A DNA stretch of 64,000 nucleotides, taken from contig NZ_JXYP01000021.1 of NCBI RefSeq assembly GCF_000964005.1, positions 310,001-374,000 on the forward strand, in the 5' to 3' direction. How positions within the stretch are numbered: the first letter of the stretch is position 1; each line of letters opens with the position of its first letter. The position numbers and the translations under genes were made by a program. This DNA is from Williamsia herbipolensis. Lineage in GTDB: Bacteria; Actinomycetota; Actinomycetes; Mycobacteriales; Mycobacteriaceae. A model generated the notes under the pieces. It was not told where the DNA came from and searched no databases. It saw nothing but the letters and a program-made list of their open reading frames with translations. Positions 38,247 through 47,530 of the stretch are shown one piece after another.

Positions 38247-39409
38247 GGTGTGCCTCCCGGCGACGGACCGACCGCCGGTCGGGGTGTCAGCAGATCGGTC
38301 AGACCGGGCGCCGGGCGCGACGAGGAGGCCGGCGCCGCACGCCCGACGATGCCCTCGACCCCGGAGAGCATCCCCTGCAGCGGGGTACCGAGCAGCAGCG
38401 CGTTGTCGAGCGTCTTGAGTCGGAGATCGAGGGTGACCTCGCCGTTGGCATAGTCACCGCGGACGGCGTTGGCGTAGGTGTCGATGGGGAACGGATAGGT
38501 CAGCAGGTACCGCGTCGACTCGGTCAACGACTTCCCCGAGTCGGCGAGAGAACCGAGAATCGGTGGCAGCGCGGCGAGATCGGCACGCAACGCCGAACCC
38601 GACGCCGTGACGATCGACGTCGCCGTGCGGGAGAGGGCACCGAGCGAGTCCAGGGCACGGGTCAGATCGACGCGTCGCGTGGCCAGCACCGACAGCGCCG
38701 GTCGCAGCGACTCGATCGCGTCGGCGAGCGTCTCCCGCTGGGCGGCGACCCGGGTCGTCAGGTCGTCGAGACCCTCGATGGCCCGGGTGATCTGGGCGCG
38801 TTGTCCGTCGAGATCGCCGAGGAGGGTGTCGAGACGACCGATCACCGACCGCGCCGCCGATTCCCGCCCGCCGAGCGCGGCGTTCACCTCGCGGGTGATG
38901 TCCTGGATCTGGTCGATCCCGCCCCCGCCGAGCACCATCGACACCGTCGCGAGGGTCTGTTCGGTGGTCGGGTACGCACCCGCGTGGGCGAGGTCGATGG
39001 TGTCGCCGGCTCGCAACGACCCGTGCGCCGCCTGCCCGGACGGCACGCCGAGTTCGATGTGCGCCGACCCGAGCAGGGTGGTCTGTCCGATGGTCGCGGT
39101 CGCATTGGCCGGCACCCGGGTGTGCGCGTCGAGCGACACCGTCACCAGCGCGTGCGAACCCTGCACCTGGAGATCGGCGACGCGTCCGACCTCGACGTCG
39201 TCGACGAGGACCTGCGAGTTCCGTTGCAGCGTCACCACGTCGGGCATCTGGATCCGTACCTCCCAGGCGCCGTCACCGCGGCCGTGTGTGCCCGGTAGCG
39301 CGATCGAGTTGATCCCCTGCCATCCACACGCCGACGCGGTGCACGCCAGGACCAGCGCGAGGGCGGCGACGACGGGCGACCGACGCCGGAGTCCGCGGGC
39401 CGCCATCAT
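38243..39409 (-). CDS. mceE: Mce family lipoprotein, MceE position
   Basis: Fifth Mce subunit (388 aa) and the lipoprotein of the set. The N-terminus MMAARGLRRR is followed by a hydrophobic stretch and a lipobox-like ACTASACGWQ with the modified Cys near residue 27. The MlaD domain (about 45-125) begins after GDGAWEVRIQMPDVVTLQRN. MceE/LprK lipoproteins occupy this place in other mce operons, which supports the lettering. The start ATG at 39409 overlaps the mceD stop (ATGA). Confidence 0.9.
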   Translation of the reverse strand: MMAARGLRRRSPVVAALALVLACTASACGWQGINSIALPGTHGRGDGAWEVRIQMPDVVTLQRNSQVLVDDVEVGRVADLQVQGSHALVTVSLDAHTRVPANATATIGQTTLLGSAHIELGVPSGQAAHGSLRAGDTIDLAHAGAYPTTEQTLATVSMVLGGGGIDQIQDITREVNAALGGRESAARSVIGRLDTLLGDLDGQRAQITRAIEGLDDLTTRVAAQRETLADAIESLRPALSVLATRRVDLTRALDSLGALSRTATSIVTASGSALRADLAALPPILGSLADSGKSLTESTRYLLTYPFPIDTYANAVRGDYANGEVTLDLRLKTLDNALLLGTPLQGMLSGVEGIVGRAAPASSSRPAPGLTDLLTPRPAVGPSPGGTP

Positions 39410-40635
39410 CGACCACCCTGTGGCACCAGCATCGACGGCAGGTCGGGTGTGGACGGCGTGGCACCCTTTCTCGCCGAGGGGGTTCCGGGCCGCAGCGACG
39501 GTTCGCTGTAGACGAGTTGGTCGGGTAGCGCGCCGACGCCACGGGTGGGATTGAACGCGATCGGCGGGTAGTCCGCGGTGAGCAGCGACAGCAGTGGACC
39601 GAGATACCGGACGCACAGCGAGGCACCGCGTTCGGCGCTGCTCTGTTGGGCGGCCGCGATCGCCGAACACACGAACTGCACCGGGTTGGCGAAGTTGCTC
39701 AGCGCCAACGCCGAGGTGATCGAGTTGTGCGCGGGTTGGTAGATGTTGTTCAGGTTCGCCAGTGCGGTGGGCGTGACGTGCAGCACCTGGGCGAGATCGT
39801 CACGGTGTGAGGCCAGTTCGCCGGCCACCAGGTTCAGGTTCTTCAGCGCGTCGGACAGGCCGGGCCGGTTGTCCTTCACGAAGGAGCGCACCTCACCCAG
39901 TGACACGTCGAGATCGCCCAGTGCCGAACCGATGTCGTCACGGTTGCGGTCGAGGACCGCGGTGACCGACGCCATCCGTCGGTTGAAGGAGACGATCTGC
40001 TGGTCGCTGTCGGACAGTGCCTCGACGAACACCGCGAGGTTCCGGACGACACCGAACAGGTCGGTGCGGCCGTCGGAGATCGTGCGCAGCGCGGCGGAGA
40101 GGGATCCGAGGGTCGAGTTCAGCGCGCCGCCCTGTCCGCGCAGGTTGGCGGCGGCGGAGTCGACGAGTGCACCGACGGCACCCCTGGTCTCGCCGTTGCG
40201 GGGTGCCAGTGCTTTCGACACGCGTTCGAGTTGCGCGGTCACCTCGTTCCACTCGACCGGGACCGCGGTGCGTGCGATGGGGACGACCGCGCCGTCGGTC
40301 ATCCGCGCCCCACTCGTCCATGCCGGGGTGAACTGGACGAACCGACCGGACACCAGCGACTGGTTGAGCACCACGGCGGTCGCCTCGGCGGGGACGGGTC
40401 GTGCGCGGTCGAGCCGCAGCACCACCTCGGCGTGGTCGACCCGCGGGTGCACCTCCGACACCTCACCGATCCGAACACCCACCACGCGGACGTCGTCGCC
40501 GACGTAGAGCCCGGTGGCCGAAGCGAGTTCGACTCGCACCGAGTAGGTCGTCAGTCGTGGGACCACGGCATAGGACACCACCGCCGCGAGCGCGACGATC
40601 GCGGCGAGAATCGCCCATGTGCGACGAGCTGTCAT
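39406..40635 (-). CDS. mceD: Mce family protein, MceD position
   Basis: Fourth Mce subunit (409 aa), with a membrane anchor (about 7-27), an MlaD domain (about 32-110, TGLYVGDDVRVVGVRIGEV) and a helical tunnel-forming region with LNNIYQPAHNSITSALAL and FVCSAIAAAQ characteristic of MceD. A Pro/Ser-rich tail ends the protein. Four-base overlaps with both neighbours. Confidence 0.9.
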   Translation of the reverse strand: MTARRTWAILAAIVALAAVVSYAVVPRLTTYSVRVELASATGLYVGDDVRVVGVRIGEVSEVHPRVDHAEVVLRLDRARPVPAEATAVVLNQSLVSGRFVQFTPAWTSGARMTDGAVVPIARTAVPVEWNEVTAQLERVSKALAPRNGETRGAVGALVDSAAANLRGQGGALNSTLGSLSAALRTISDGRTDLFGVVRNLAVFVEALSDSDQQIVSFNRRMASVTAVLDRNRDDIGSALGDLDVSLGEVRSFVKDNRPGLSDALKNLNLVAGELASHRDDLAQVLHVTPTALANLNNIYQPAHNSITSALALSNFANPVQFVCSAIAAAQQSSAERGASLCVRYLGPLLSLLTADYPPIAFNPTRGVGALPDQLVYSEPSLRPGTPSARKGATPSTPDLPSMLVPQGGR

Positions 40636-41660
40636 CGTCCGCCCTGTCGTCCGGGGGTCGGGAGACCCTGCCGTGCCATCGCATCGCGGATGAACGGCTC
40701 GATGATCTGGCCCGGGATCAGGTTGGTGATGTACGAGCTGAAGAACGGCCCGCTCGCCACCGCCTCACCGAGTTCGGTGACGTAGGGGCCGAGGTCGGCC
40801 AGCGCCTTGCCGATGTTGTCGCGGTTGTCCCGCAACACCCCCAGCACGGAATTGACCCGGGTCAGGGTCGGGGTGAGCTGGGCTCGGTTGTCCCGCACGA
40901 GATCGGTGAGGCTGCGCGCGAGCGCGGAGACGTTCGCGAACAGGGTCTCCACCGTCTGGCGCCGGCGATCGAGCTCGCCGAGTATCTCGTCGGCGGCCAG
41001 GACGAGTGTGTTGATCTGCTCGCTCCGCAGGGCCAGGACCCCGGTCACCCGCCGGGCCCGGTCGAGCAGGGACCGGAGATCGGCGTCGCGGGCGGCGACG
41101 GTCTGCGACAGGCGTCCGACACCGTCGACCGCCGAACGCAGGTCGTCCGGGGTCTGCGACAACGTGAGGTCCAGGGCGCGGAAGGAGTCGGCGAGCTGAT
41201 CGGTGTCAGTCGCGGCGGTGCTGCGCGCGAGGTCACCGAGGATGGTCGACAGGTCGTACGGCGACGTCGTCCGCGCCAACGGGATCTCGCTCCCCGCCCG
41301 CAACGCGCCGCCACCCTCGCTGGTCAGCCGCAGGTTGCGGGTGCCCAGGACGGTCGCCGTCGCGATGGAGGCGCGGGTGGACTCACCCAGGCTCGGGTTG
41401 CCGGAGACGGTGAACGCGATCTCGACGTGGGCGCCGTCGAGATCGATCGACCGCACCCGTCCGCTGGCGACACCCGCGACCTCCACCTCGGCGCCCACCT
41501 GCAGGCCGCCCGCATCGGCGAACTGTGCGGTGTACTCGCGTTCCGACGACAGGAACGGCAGGGTGGCGACGTTGCCTGCGGCGACGGCGACCAGGACGGT
41601 GACGATCAGTCCGACCGCACCGGTGCGTACGGTGTCGACGCGGTCGTATCGGTTCATCAT
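40632..41660 (-). CDS. mceC: Mce family protein, MceC position
   Basis: Third Mce subunit (342 aa). The membrane anchor is at about 14-34, followed by an MlaD domain (ADAGGLQVGAEVEVAGVASGRV, about 46-65) and a long helical region with Asp/Arg-Asn repeats. The ATG at 41660 is one of two consecutive ATGs and overlaps the mceB stop. It is shorter than typical MceC proteins because it lacks the Pro-rich tail. Confidence 0.9.
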   Translation of the reverse strand: MMNRYDRVDTVRTGAVGLIVTVLVAVAAGNVATLPFLSSEREYTAQFADAGGLQVGAEVEVAGVASGRVRSIDLDGAHVEIAFTVSGNPSLGESTRASIATATVLGTRNLRLTSEGGGALRAGSEIPLARTTSPYDLSTILGDLARSTAATDTDQLADSFRALDLTLSQTPDDLRSAVDGVGRLSQTVAARDADLRSLLDRARRVTGVLALRSEQINTLVLAADEILGELDRRRQTVETLFANVSALARSLTDLVRDNRAQLTPTLTRVNSVLGVLRDNRDNIGKALADLGPYVTELGEAVASGPFFSSYITNLIPGQIIEPFIRDAMARQGLPTPGRQGGR

Positions 41661-42679
41661 CGCGGCGCGCACCTCCCGTGGTCCTGGCCGATGAGCGGTG
41701 TCGTGAGGTCGTTGCCGTCGGGTCCGGTGAGCTTCAGTCGGATGCCGCACAGGTAGTAGTTGAAGAAGTTCCCGTAGGCGCCGAGTCGGGTGAGTGCGGT
41801 GTAGGTGTCGGGCAGTCGTCCCAGCACGCTGTTCACCGTGTCGCGTCCGGCGTCGAGTTGGGTTGCGGTGCGCCGTAGTTCGCCGATGGTGTCCCGGACG
41901 GGGTCGCGGGTGTCTCCCAGGAGGTCGGCGAGTGAGCCCGCAGCCGTGTCGATGCGGGTCAGTGCCGTCCCCACGGTCGCGGAGTCCGCGGCGAGGCCGG
42001 CGGCGAGCTGCGAGGCCGACGACAAGGCCTGCGAGAAGTCGTCACGGTGATCGTCGAGGGTCCCCAACACCGCGTTGAGGTTGGTGATGAGACCACCGAT
42101 CACCTGATCGCGGTCGGCGAGGGACGAGGTGAGCGACGCGGTGCGCGCGAGCAGTGAGGCGACGGTGCCGCCCTGGCCCTGCAGGACCGCCAACACCTCC
42201 GAGGACAGTTGGTTGACCTGGTCGGGGGCGACCGCACGCAACAGCGGACGGAAGCTGCCGAGGAGCAGGTCGAGATCGAGGGCGGGCGTCGTCTGCCGCA
42301 GCGGGATCGTGCCGCCCGCCGGCAGGGGTGTGGGAGCACCCGGACCGTCGAGCAGCTCGAGATACCGGTCGCCGGTGAGATTGAGGTAGCGGACCATGGC
42401 GCGGGTCCCACGAGTCGGTCGGTAGGAGTCGTCGACCCCGAGATCGACACGCACACGGTTCTTCCCGGTGATCCGAACACCCGAGACCGAGCCGACCTCG
42501 ACCCCGGCGACGGTGACCCGGTCGCCCGATCGCAGCCCGGACACGTCGGAGAACTCGGCGTGGATTCCGCGGGTGCTGGTGAACCGTACGTCACCGAACA
42601 CCACGAACAGACCGCCGAGGACAAGGGTCGTGACCGTCACGAACACACCGAGCCGCAGCCACCGCCACCGCGTCATCAT
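41657..42679 (-). CDS. mceB: Mce family protein, MceB position
   Basis: Second Mce subunit (340 aa), with an N-terminal anchor (about 8-28), an MlaD domain (about 36-110, VSGLRSGDRVTVAGVEVGSV) and a helical region ending in GAYGNFFNYYLCGIRLKL, a stretch shared by MceB proteins. Overlaps mceA and mceC by four bases each. Confidence 0.92.
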   Translation of the reverse strand: MMTRWRWLRLGVFVTVTTLVLGGLFVVFGDVRFTSTRGIHAEFSDVSGLRSGDRVTVAGVEVGSVSGVRITGKNRVRVDLGVDDSYRPTRGTRAMVRYLNLTGDRYLELLDGPGAPTPLPAGGTIPLRQTTPALDLDLLLGSFRPLLRAVAPDQVNQLSSEVLAVLQGQGGTVASLLARTASLTSSLADRDQVIGGLITNLNAVLGTLDDHRDDFSQALSSASQLAAGLAADSATVGTALTRIDTAAGSLADLLGDTRDPVRDTIGELRRTATQLDAGRDTVNSVLGRLPDTYTALTRLGAYGNFFNYYLCGIRLKLTGPDGNDLTTPLIGQDHGRCAPR

Positions 42680-43878
42680 CGCCGACCCGCCCAGTCACTG
42701 CCCAGGAGCAGCTGCAGGATCGGACCGTTGACCAGGCGCGGGGACGTCGGCCGGTCGGCGTACGGGTTCGCGCCGGTGTCGGCCACGACGTACGGCGCCG
42801 GGATGTCGCCGGCACCGAGCCGCGGCAGGGCCCCGCAGCGTGGTCCTCCCCCGGCCGAGACCTTCGGCAGGTTGCCGGGGTAGGTGTACGGCGCGGCACC
42901 CAGGACGATGGTCGAGTTGAGCAACATGGTCGAACCGTTTCCGCCACTGACCTTCTCGGCGTTCTCCGAGGCGAGGTCGGCGCCCTTGAGGAAGCAGCTG
43001 AACTCCGGCGAGTATCGCGCCAGGAGTTCCGCGGTGGGTTGCAGCAACTGGATGGCCGAGACCAGCGCACCCGAGTTCGGTGAGAGCACGCGGTTGCCGC
43101 TGTCGCCGAGGCCGATCGCCGACATCAGCACCGCGTCGAGATCGCCGGATCGTTCGTCGAGGGTGCGGGCGGTCGGCGTGAGGTTGCGCAGCGACGCCAT
43201 GAGGTCGTCGGCCGAGCCGGCGTAGATCTCCGCGGTCGTCGCCCCCGACCGCAGGTCCCGGTTCAGCGCGGGCAGTCGTGCGTTCACCGACCGGACCACC
43301 GCGTCGGTGTCGTCGATCGCGGCACCGAGCCGTGCGCCGTTGCCCCGCAACGCCCCGGCCAGCGCGCCGAGCACGGAGTTCAGCTTGGCGGGCTCCACGG
43401 CGCCGAGAACCCGCGTGAGCGACTCGAAGACGGTGTCGACCTCGACGCTCACGGAATCGGCGTCGATCGTCTGGCCACGGGTCAGTCCCCGGGCCCGGGT
43501 GACGGGAGGATCGGTCAGCGCAACGGCTTTCGCGCCGAAGACCGTCGGTGAGGAGATGTCGACCCCGGTGTCGACGGGGACCGAGCGCGCGGCGTCGGCG
43601 GCCACCGCGATCCTCACGACGGCGCCGTCACCGGTGTCGGCGACGGAGGTGACGCGACCGACGGCCACCCCGTGGCGCGTGACGAGCGAGCCGGGACTCA
43701 TGGCGAGTCCCGCGCGAGGGGTGTGGACCGACACGGTGACGGTGTCGGCGAGATCGCCGCGGAACGAGGCGACGGTGACGTAGCCGACGGCGACGAGGAG
43801 ACATGCCGCGGCGAGGGCGCATGCCCTAGTGATCAGGGTGTCGGAGACCCTGGTTCTCGAGGTCGTGGCGGTGGTCAT
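42676..43878 (-). CDS. mceA: Mce family protein, MceA position
   Basis: First Mce subunit (400 aa from the ATG at 43878). It has a membrane segment (about 18-38), an MlaD domain (about 45-125, TPRAGLAMSPGSLVTRHGVAVGRV) and a helical domain with DLASENAEKVSGGNGSTMLLN and the C-terminal PYTYPGNLPKVSAGGGPRCG typical of MceA. It begins seven bases after the yrbEB stop. Mce hexamers form a periplasmic conduit for lipids or sterols driven by the MceG ATPase, which is not in the window. Confidence 0.92.
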   Translation of the reverse strand: MTTATTSRTRVSDTLITRACALAAACLLVAVGYVTVASFRGDLADTVTVSVHTPRAGLAMSPGSLVTRHGVAVGRVTSVADTGDGAVVRIAVAADAARSVPVDTGVDISSPTVFGAKAVALTDPPVTRARGLTRGQTIDADSVSVEVDTVFESLTRVLGAVEPAKLNSVLGALAGALRGNGARLGAAIDDTDAVVRSVNARLPALNRDLRSGATTAEIYAGSADDLMASLRNLTPTARTLDERSGDLDAVLMSAIGLGDSGNRVLSPNSGALVSAIQLLQPTAELLARYSPEFSCFLKGADLASENAEKVSGGNGSTMLLNSTIVLGAAPYTYPGNLPKVSAGGGPRCGALPRLGAGDIPAPYVVADTGANPYADRPTSPRLVNGPILQLLLGSDWAGRR

Positions 43879-43885
43879 GGCGTCA

Positions 43886-44734
43886 TCAGGCGAGACGCAG
43901 TTGACGTGCACTGCCGTACAGGGCGAGCGCGATGACGAGGGTGACCGTGACGACCGCGAGCAGCGACAGCCGCACCGCACGCCCGGTGGCCATGCCGACC
44001 CCCTCGGGTCCGCCGGTGGCGTGGAACCCGTAGTAGGTGTGGATGATCATGACGATCGCGGCCATCACCAGTGCCTGCAGGAACGACCACATCACGTCGG
44101 TCGGGATGAGGAACGTCGCGAAGTAGTGGTCGTAGACGCCGGGCGACTGGCCCATCACGACGACGGTCACCACCCGGCTGGCGAGGAACGACGTGATGAG
44201 GCCCAATGCGTAGAGCGGGATGATCGTCACCATCCCGGCGACGATGCGGGTGCCCACGAGGTAGGGCACCGACGAGATGGCCATCACCTCCAGGGCGTCG
44301 ATCTCTTCGCTGATCCGCATCGCACCGAGTTGGGCGGTGGTGCCGGCGCCGATGGTCGCGGCGAGACCCACGCCCGCGGTGACCGGGACGACGACACGGA
44401 CGTTGACGTAGGCGGCGAGGAACCCGGTGAGCGCGTCGACGCCGACGTCGCCGAGTGTGCTGAACCCCTGTACGGCGACCGTCGCGCCGGCGAAGAGGGT
44501 GAGGAACCCGATGATGACGACGGTGCCGCCGATCATCGCGAGAACCCCTGTCCCGAGGCTCAGTTCGGAGATGATGCGCAGGGTCTCGACGCGGTGGCGG
44601 CGGACGGCGCGCCCGGTCGAGGCGACCGACACCACGGTGAACCGCGCGAGCGCGCCGAACCGGTCGATCGAATCCCCCACGCGTCGTAGCTGTGTGGTCA
44701 TCATGCGTGCGGACGGCCGCTGTGCGAGCGTCAC
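43886..44734 (-). CDS. yrbEB: Mce permease YrbEB
   Basis: MlaE-family inner membrane permease subunit of the Mce importer (about 282 aa), with five to six membrane segments. The MlaE signature appears in GAGTTAQLGAMRISEEIDALEVMAI. The GTG at 44734 is preferred because it overlaps the yrbEA stop (GTGA); ATGs at 44704 and 44701 are shorter alternatives. Forms the membrane pore with YrbEA. Confidence 0.92.
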   Translation of the reverse strand: MTLAQRPSARMMTTQLRRVGDSIDRFGALARFTVVSVASTGRAVRRHRVETLRIISELSLGTGVLAMIGGTVVIIGFLTLFAGATVAVQGFSTLGDVGVDALTGFLAAYVNVRVVVPVTAGVGLAATIGAGTTAQLGAMRISEEIDALEVMAISSVPYLVGTRIVAGMVTIIPLYALGLITSFLASRVVTVVVMGQSPGVYDHYFATFLIPTDVMWSFLQALVMAAIVMIIHTYYGFHATGGPEGVGMATGRAVRLSLLAVVTVTLVIALALYGSARQLRLA

Positions 44735-45522
44735 AGCACCGTCCCGCCGAGGGCGACGCCGATCGCGGTGAGGACGAGATTGAGGACGAACAGGGCGGCG
44801 AAGGCGAACACCACGGTCTCGTTGACCGCGTTGCCGACGCCCTTGGGGCCACCCGACACCGAGAGTCCGCGGTAGCAGGCGATGAGCGCCGCCACCAGAC
44901 CGAACAGAGCGGCCTTCACCTCCGACAGCACCAGCTCGGGGAGCCCGACCAGCAGCGTGACCCCCGACGCATAAGCACCGGCCCCCACGTGTTGGACGTA
45001 GACGGAGAAGACGAACCCGCCGACGATGCCGATCGCGCAGACGGTTCCGTTGAGCAGCACCGCGACCACCGTCGAGGCGAGCACGCGAGGCACCACGAGG
45101 CGGGCGACGGGATCGATGCCGAGCACCTCCATCGCGTCGATCTCCTCGCAAATGGTCCGTGACCCGAGATCGGCGGTCATCGCGGTCGCCCCGGCACCGG
45201 CGACGACGAGAACGGTGACGAGCGGGCCGATCTGGGTGATCGCGCCGAACCCGGCTCCCGCACCGGCGAGGTCCTTCGCACCGATCTCGCCCAGCAGCGA
45301 GTTGAGGGTGAACACCACGAGGACTGTGAACGGGATGGACATGAGGATGGTGGGGATCAGCGACACCCGCACGAGGAACAGCGCCTGCGCACCGAACTCG
45401 TCGACCTGCACCGGTCGCCGGAAGATCGCCCTCGCGGTGTCGGCCGACAGGGCGTAGAACTCTCCGATCGCACCGAAGGCGCCCCGTGTCGCCGCCACGA
45501 CCGACGTCGAGGATGCGGCCAT
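44731..45522 (-). CDS. yrbEA: Mce permease YrbEA
   Basis: First MlaE-family permease subunit (263 aa from the ATG at 45522). It carries ATAMTADLGSRTICEEIDAMEVLGI, the coupling-helix region contacted by the ATPase, and SGGPKGVGNAVNETVV at the C-terminus as in other YrbE proteins. Its start shares one base with the stop of the multicopper oxidase gene, so it is downstream in the same operon. That junction means translation of yrbEA may depend on the upstream, frame-broken gene or on reinitiation. Confidence 0.93.
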   Translation of the reverse strand: MAASSTSVVAATRGAFGAIGEFYALSADTARAIFRRPVQVDEFGAQALFLVRVSLIPTILMSIPFTVLVVFTLNSLLGEIGAKDLAGAGAGFGAITQIGPLVTVLVVAGAGATAMTADLGSRTICEEIDAMEVLGIDPVARLVVPRVLASTVVAVLLNGTVCAIGIVGGFVFSVYVQHVGAGAYASGVTLLVGLPELVLSEVKAALFGLVAALIACYRGLSVSGGPKGVGNAVNETVVFAFAALFVLNLVLTAIGVALGGTVL

Positions 45523-47470
45523 CAGGCCCTCACGCGGTAGCGCAGCATCATGTCGTGGTCCTCGTGGTCGAGGATGTGGCAGTGCCACACGTAGCCCTGC
45601 AAGGTGGACGGGTGCATGTGCGGTCCGGAGGCGGGATGCATGCCGTCATGCATCGAGTGGTCGGATGGTGGGGTCACCGATGGTGCCGGCGCGGAGGGCA
45701 TCTCGGCCGGCGTGGTGCCGGGAGCCATGGGGGCCGGCGGCGCGGACACGGGTGCCGCGGGCGAACGCCCGCCCGTGGTGTCGAGGGTGCCCGCGGGGGG
45801 GTCGGCGGCGAAGGTGGCGTCGGGGTCGAAGCCGAGTTCGTCGGCGGTCGGGAAGCGGACCACCACCTGGGTGACCGTCCCGCCGTCGGTGCGCACGGTG
45901 TCCTTCCAGCCGGCCTCCCACGGTGCGGGGCCCTGACTCGGCCCTGCGTGGAACCTGTCGGGGGCCGGCGCCCAACGGGTACCGATCGCCGGTTGTGGAT
46001 GGGCGGCCTGGTATTCCACGGTGCGCAGGGGTCGCCGCCCGAGGATGCGGAAGGTGACGAGATGTATGTGGATGGGGTGCGGATCCGGGGTGACGTTGAT
46101 GATGTTCCAGATCTCGGTGGCCCCTGTCTCGGCATCTCCATCTGCGGGTCCGAGTAGCGGAGATTGTTGAGCGACATGATCGCCGGCGGCAGTCGCAGCG
46201 CGTAGGGCTGGCTGACCGTCACGTTGCGCACCGACGTGGCGGTGGCGAGGGGCGGCAACACATCCGGCAGCCCGGGACGGCCACGGAGTCGGCTCGGCAC
46301 CCGCCCACGGAAACCCGTGCGGGGCGACGCCACGAACCGTCCGAAGACCGGCATCCGGACCTCACCGAGCATCGCCGCCTGGAACGGCGGGTCCTCGCGG
46401 TTGCAGAGGTCGACGGTGGCGCCGGGGCGGAGACCGGAGAAGTCGACGAGGACGTCGTACCGCTCCCCCGGCGCGATGCGGAACGAGCGCACGCGGACCG
46501 GCGCGTCGAGCACCCCGCCCTCGTTGCCGATGACCCACATCGGCGTGGCGTCCGAGAGGTGCAGGGTCCACACGCTGTACGACCCGGCGTTGAGGATCCG
46601 GAACCGGTACAGCCCGCGGTCGACGGTGATCTTCGGCCACACGGTCCCGTTGATCATGCCGACGTCGCCGACGGCCCCGCCCTCCCAACGGCCCTGTGGC
46701 ACCACCGGTGTCGAGCGCAGGCTCATGTGGCCGTCGGCGGTGAAGATCTTCTCCTGCAGGATCAGCGGGAGCTCGTACTCGCCGGACGGGAGCCCGAGCC
46801 GGTTCGAGGCGTCGCCGGTGTCGTGGTCGTCGCGCAGGAGGAAGTTGCCCGCGAGTCCGGCGTAGACGTTCGTGCGGGTGATGCCCATCGAATGGTCGTG
46901 ATACCAGAGGTGTCCGGCCTCCTGCCGGTTCGGATAGTGGTGCACGGCGGTTCCGACCCGCGGCATCAGCAGCCGTTCGGGGTTGCCGTCGCTGTCGGGT
47001 GCGGTGACCGCGCCGTGCAGATGCAGGCTGTTCGGCGGGCGGTCCCGGTAGCTCTCGCTGACGCCGTGCAGCGTGGTGTCGATGTCGGCGGCGAACGGGT
47101 GGCGCAGGAGTTCGTTGCGGTACCTGAAGGTGGTCGGCTCGCCGACCCTGCCGTCGATGGTGGCGCCGAGATAGGGCATGTCGGAGTAGCCGAACGACGG
47201 CACCGACGGCAGGTCACGGTGCATGCGCGCCCTCCCGGATCGAGCGGTCACCGACAGGTCGCCGACCCCGGATCGCACCGGCGGCGGGACCATCTCGTCG
47301 ACGAACTTCGCCAGCGGCGGTGAGTGGAAGATCGTGGGCAGCGGGAACGGGTACGCCGGCGGATAGTCGGGACGGGCAGCTGCTCGTGGCGCGAGTCCTC
47401 CGACGGCGGCGAGGCCACCGATGGCCGCGGTCGTCCGAAACAGCTTCCGCCGACTGATCTCCTGTGACAC
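45522..47470 (-). pseudogene. Tat-exported multicopper oxidase with one frameshift
   Basis: Three-domain multicopper oxidase (CueO/CotA/bilirubin-oxidase-like) of about 649 aa if read across one shift. The start GTG at 47470 gives a twin-arginine signal (SRRKLFRTTAAIGG). Copper motifs HLHGA (150-154) and WYHDHSMG (189-196) lie before the break. After codon 447 (about 46130) the frame must move by -1, and then TEIWNIINV, HPIHIHLV and HCHILDHEDHDMM follow, completing all four copper sites. Without the shift the product ends in non-homologous Arg/Pro-rich sequence. No slippery heptamer is visible, so a one-base loss or sequencing error is more likely than programmed frameshifting. First gene of the mce operon. 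Confidence 0.82.
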
Positions 47471-47503
47471 CGAACCCTCATCTCGTCGATCCGAACTCGA
47501 TTG

Positions 47504-47509
47504 ACAGTA
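47504..47509 (-). promoter_or_regulatory. -10 element of the multicopper oxidase-mce operon
   Basis: TACTGT (TANNNT) on the minus strand, 33 bases before the GTG at 47470, which has GAGGG as ribosome site. It abuts the left arm of the second inverted repeat exactly as TACAGT abuts the first. Confidence 0.5.
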
Positions 47510-47524
47510 CCATTCGGTATGGTC
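47508..47524. promoter_or_regulatory. Inverted-repeat operator, site 2
   Basis: TACCAT-TCGGT-ATGGTC, with five of six arm bases paired, in the divergent region between the mce operon and the lipase-fold/TetR genes. Aligned with site 1 at 35563, 12 or more of the 17 positions are identical, including TACCAT and ATGGT with the same spacing. Both outward promoters overlap it. Confidence 0.65.
47518..47523 (+). promoter_or_regulatory. -10 element for the lipase-fold gene and tetR
   Basis: TATGGT (TANNNT) lies within the right arm of the operator, and seven bases later comes the GTG at 47531, giving a leaderless start. Repressor binding would cover this element. Confidence 0.45.
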
Positions 47525-47530
47525 TGGTTC

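Noticed and set aside
46100-46140. Programmed -1 frameshifting in the multicopper oxidase gene
   Set aside because: No X-XXY-YYZ slippery heptamer or obvious downstream pseudoknot is visible at the break; a deletion or sequencing error is simpler.
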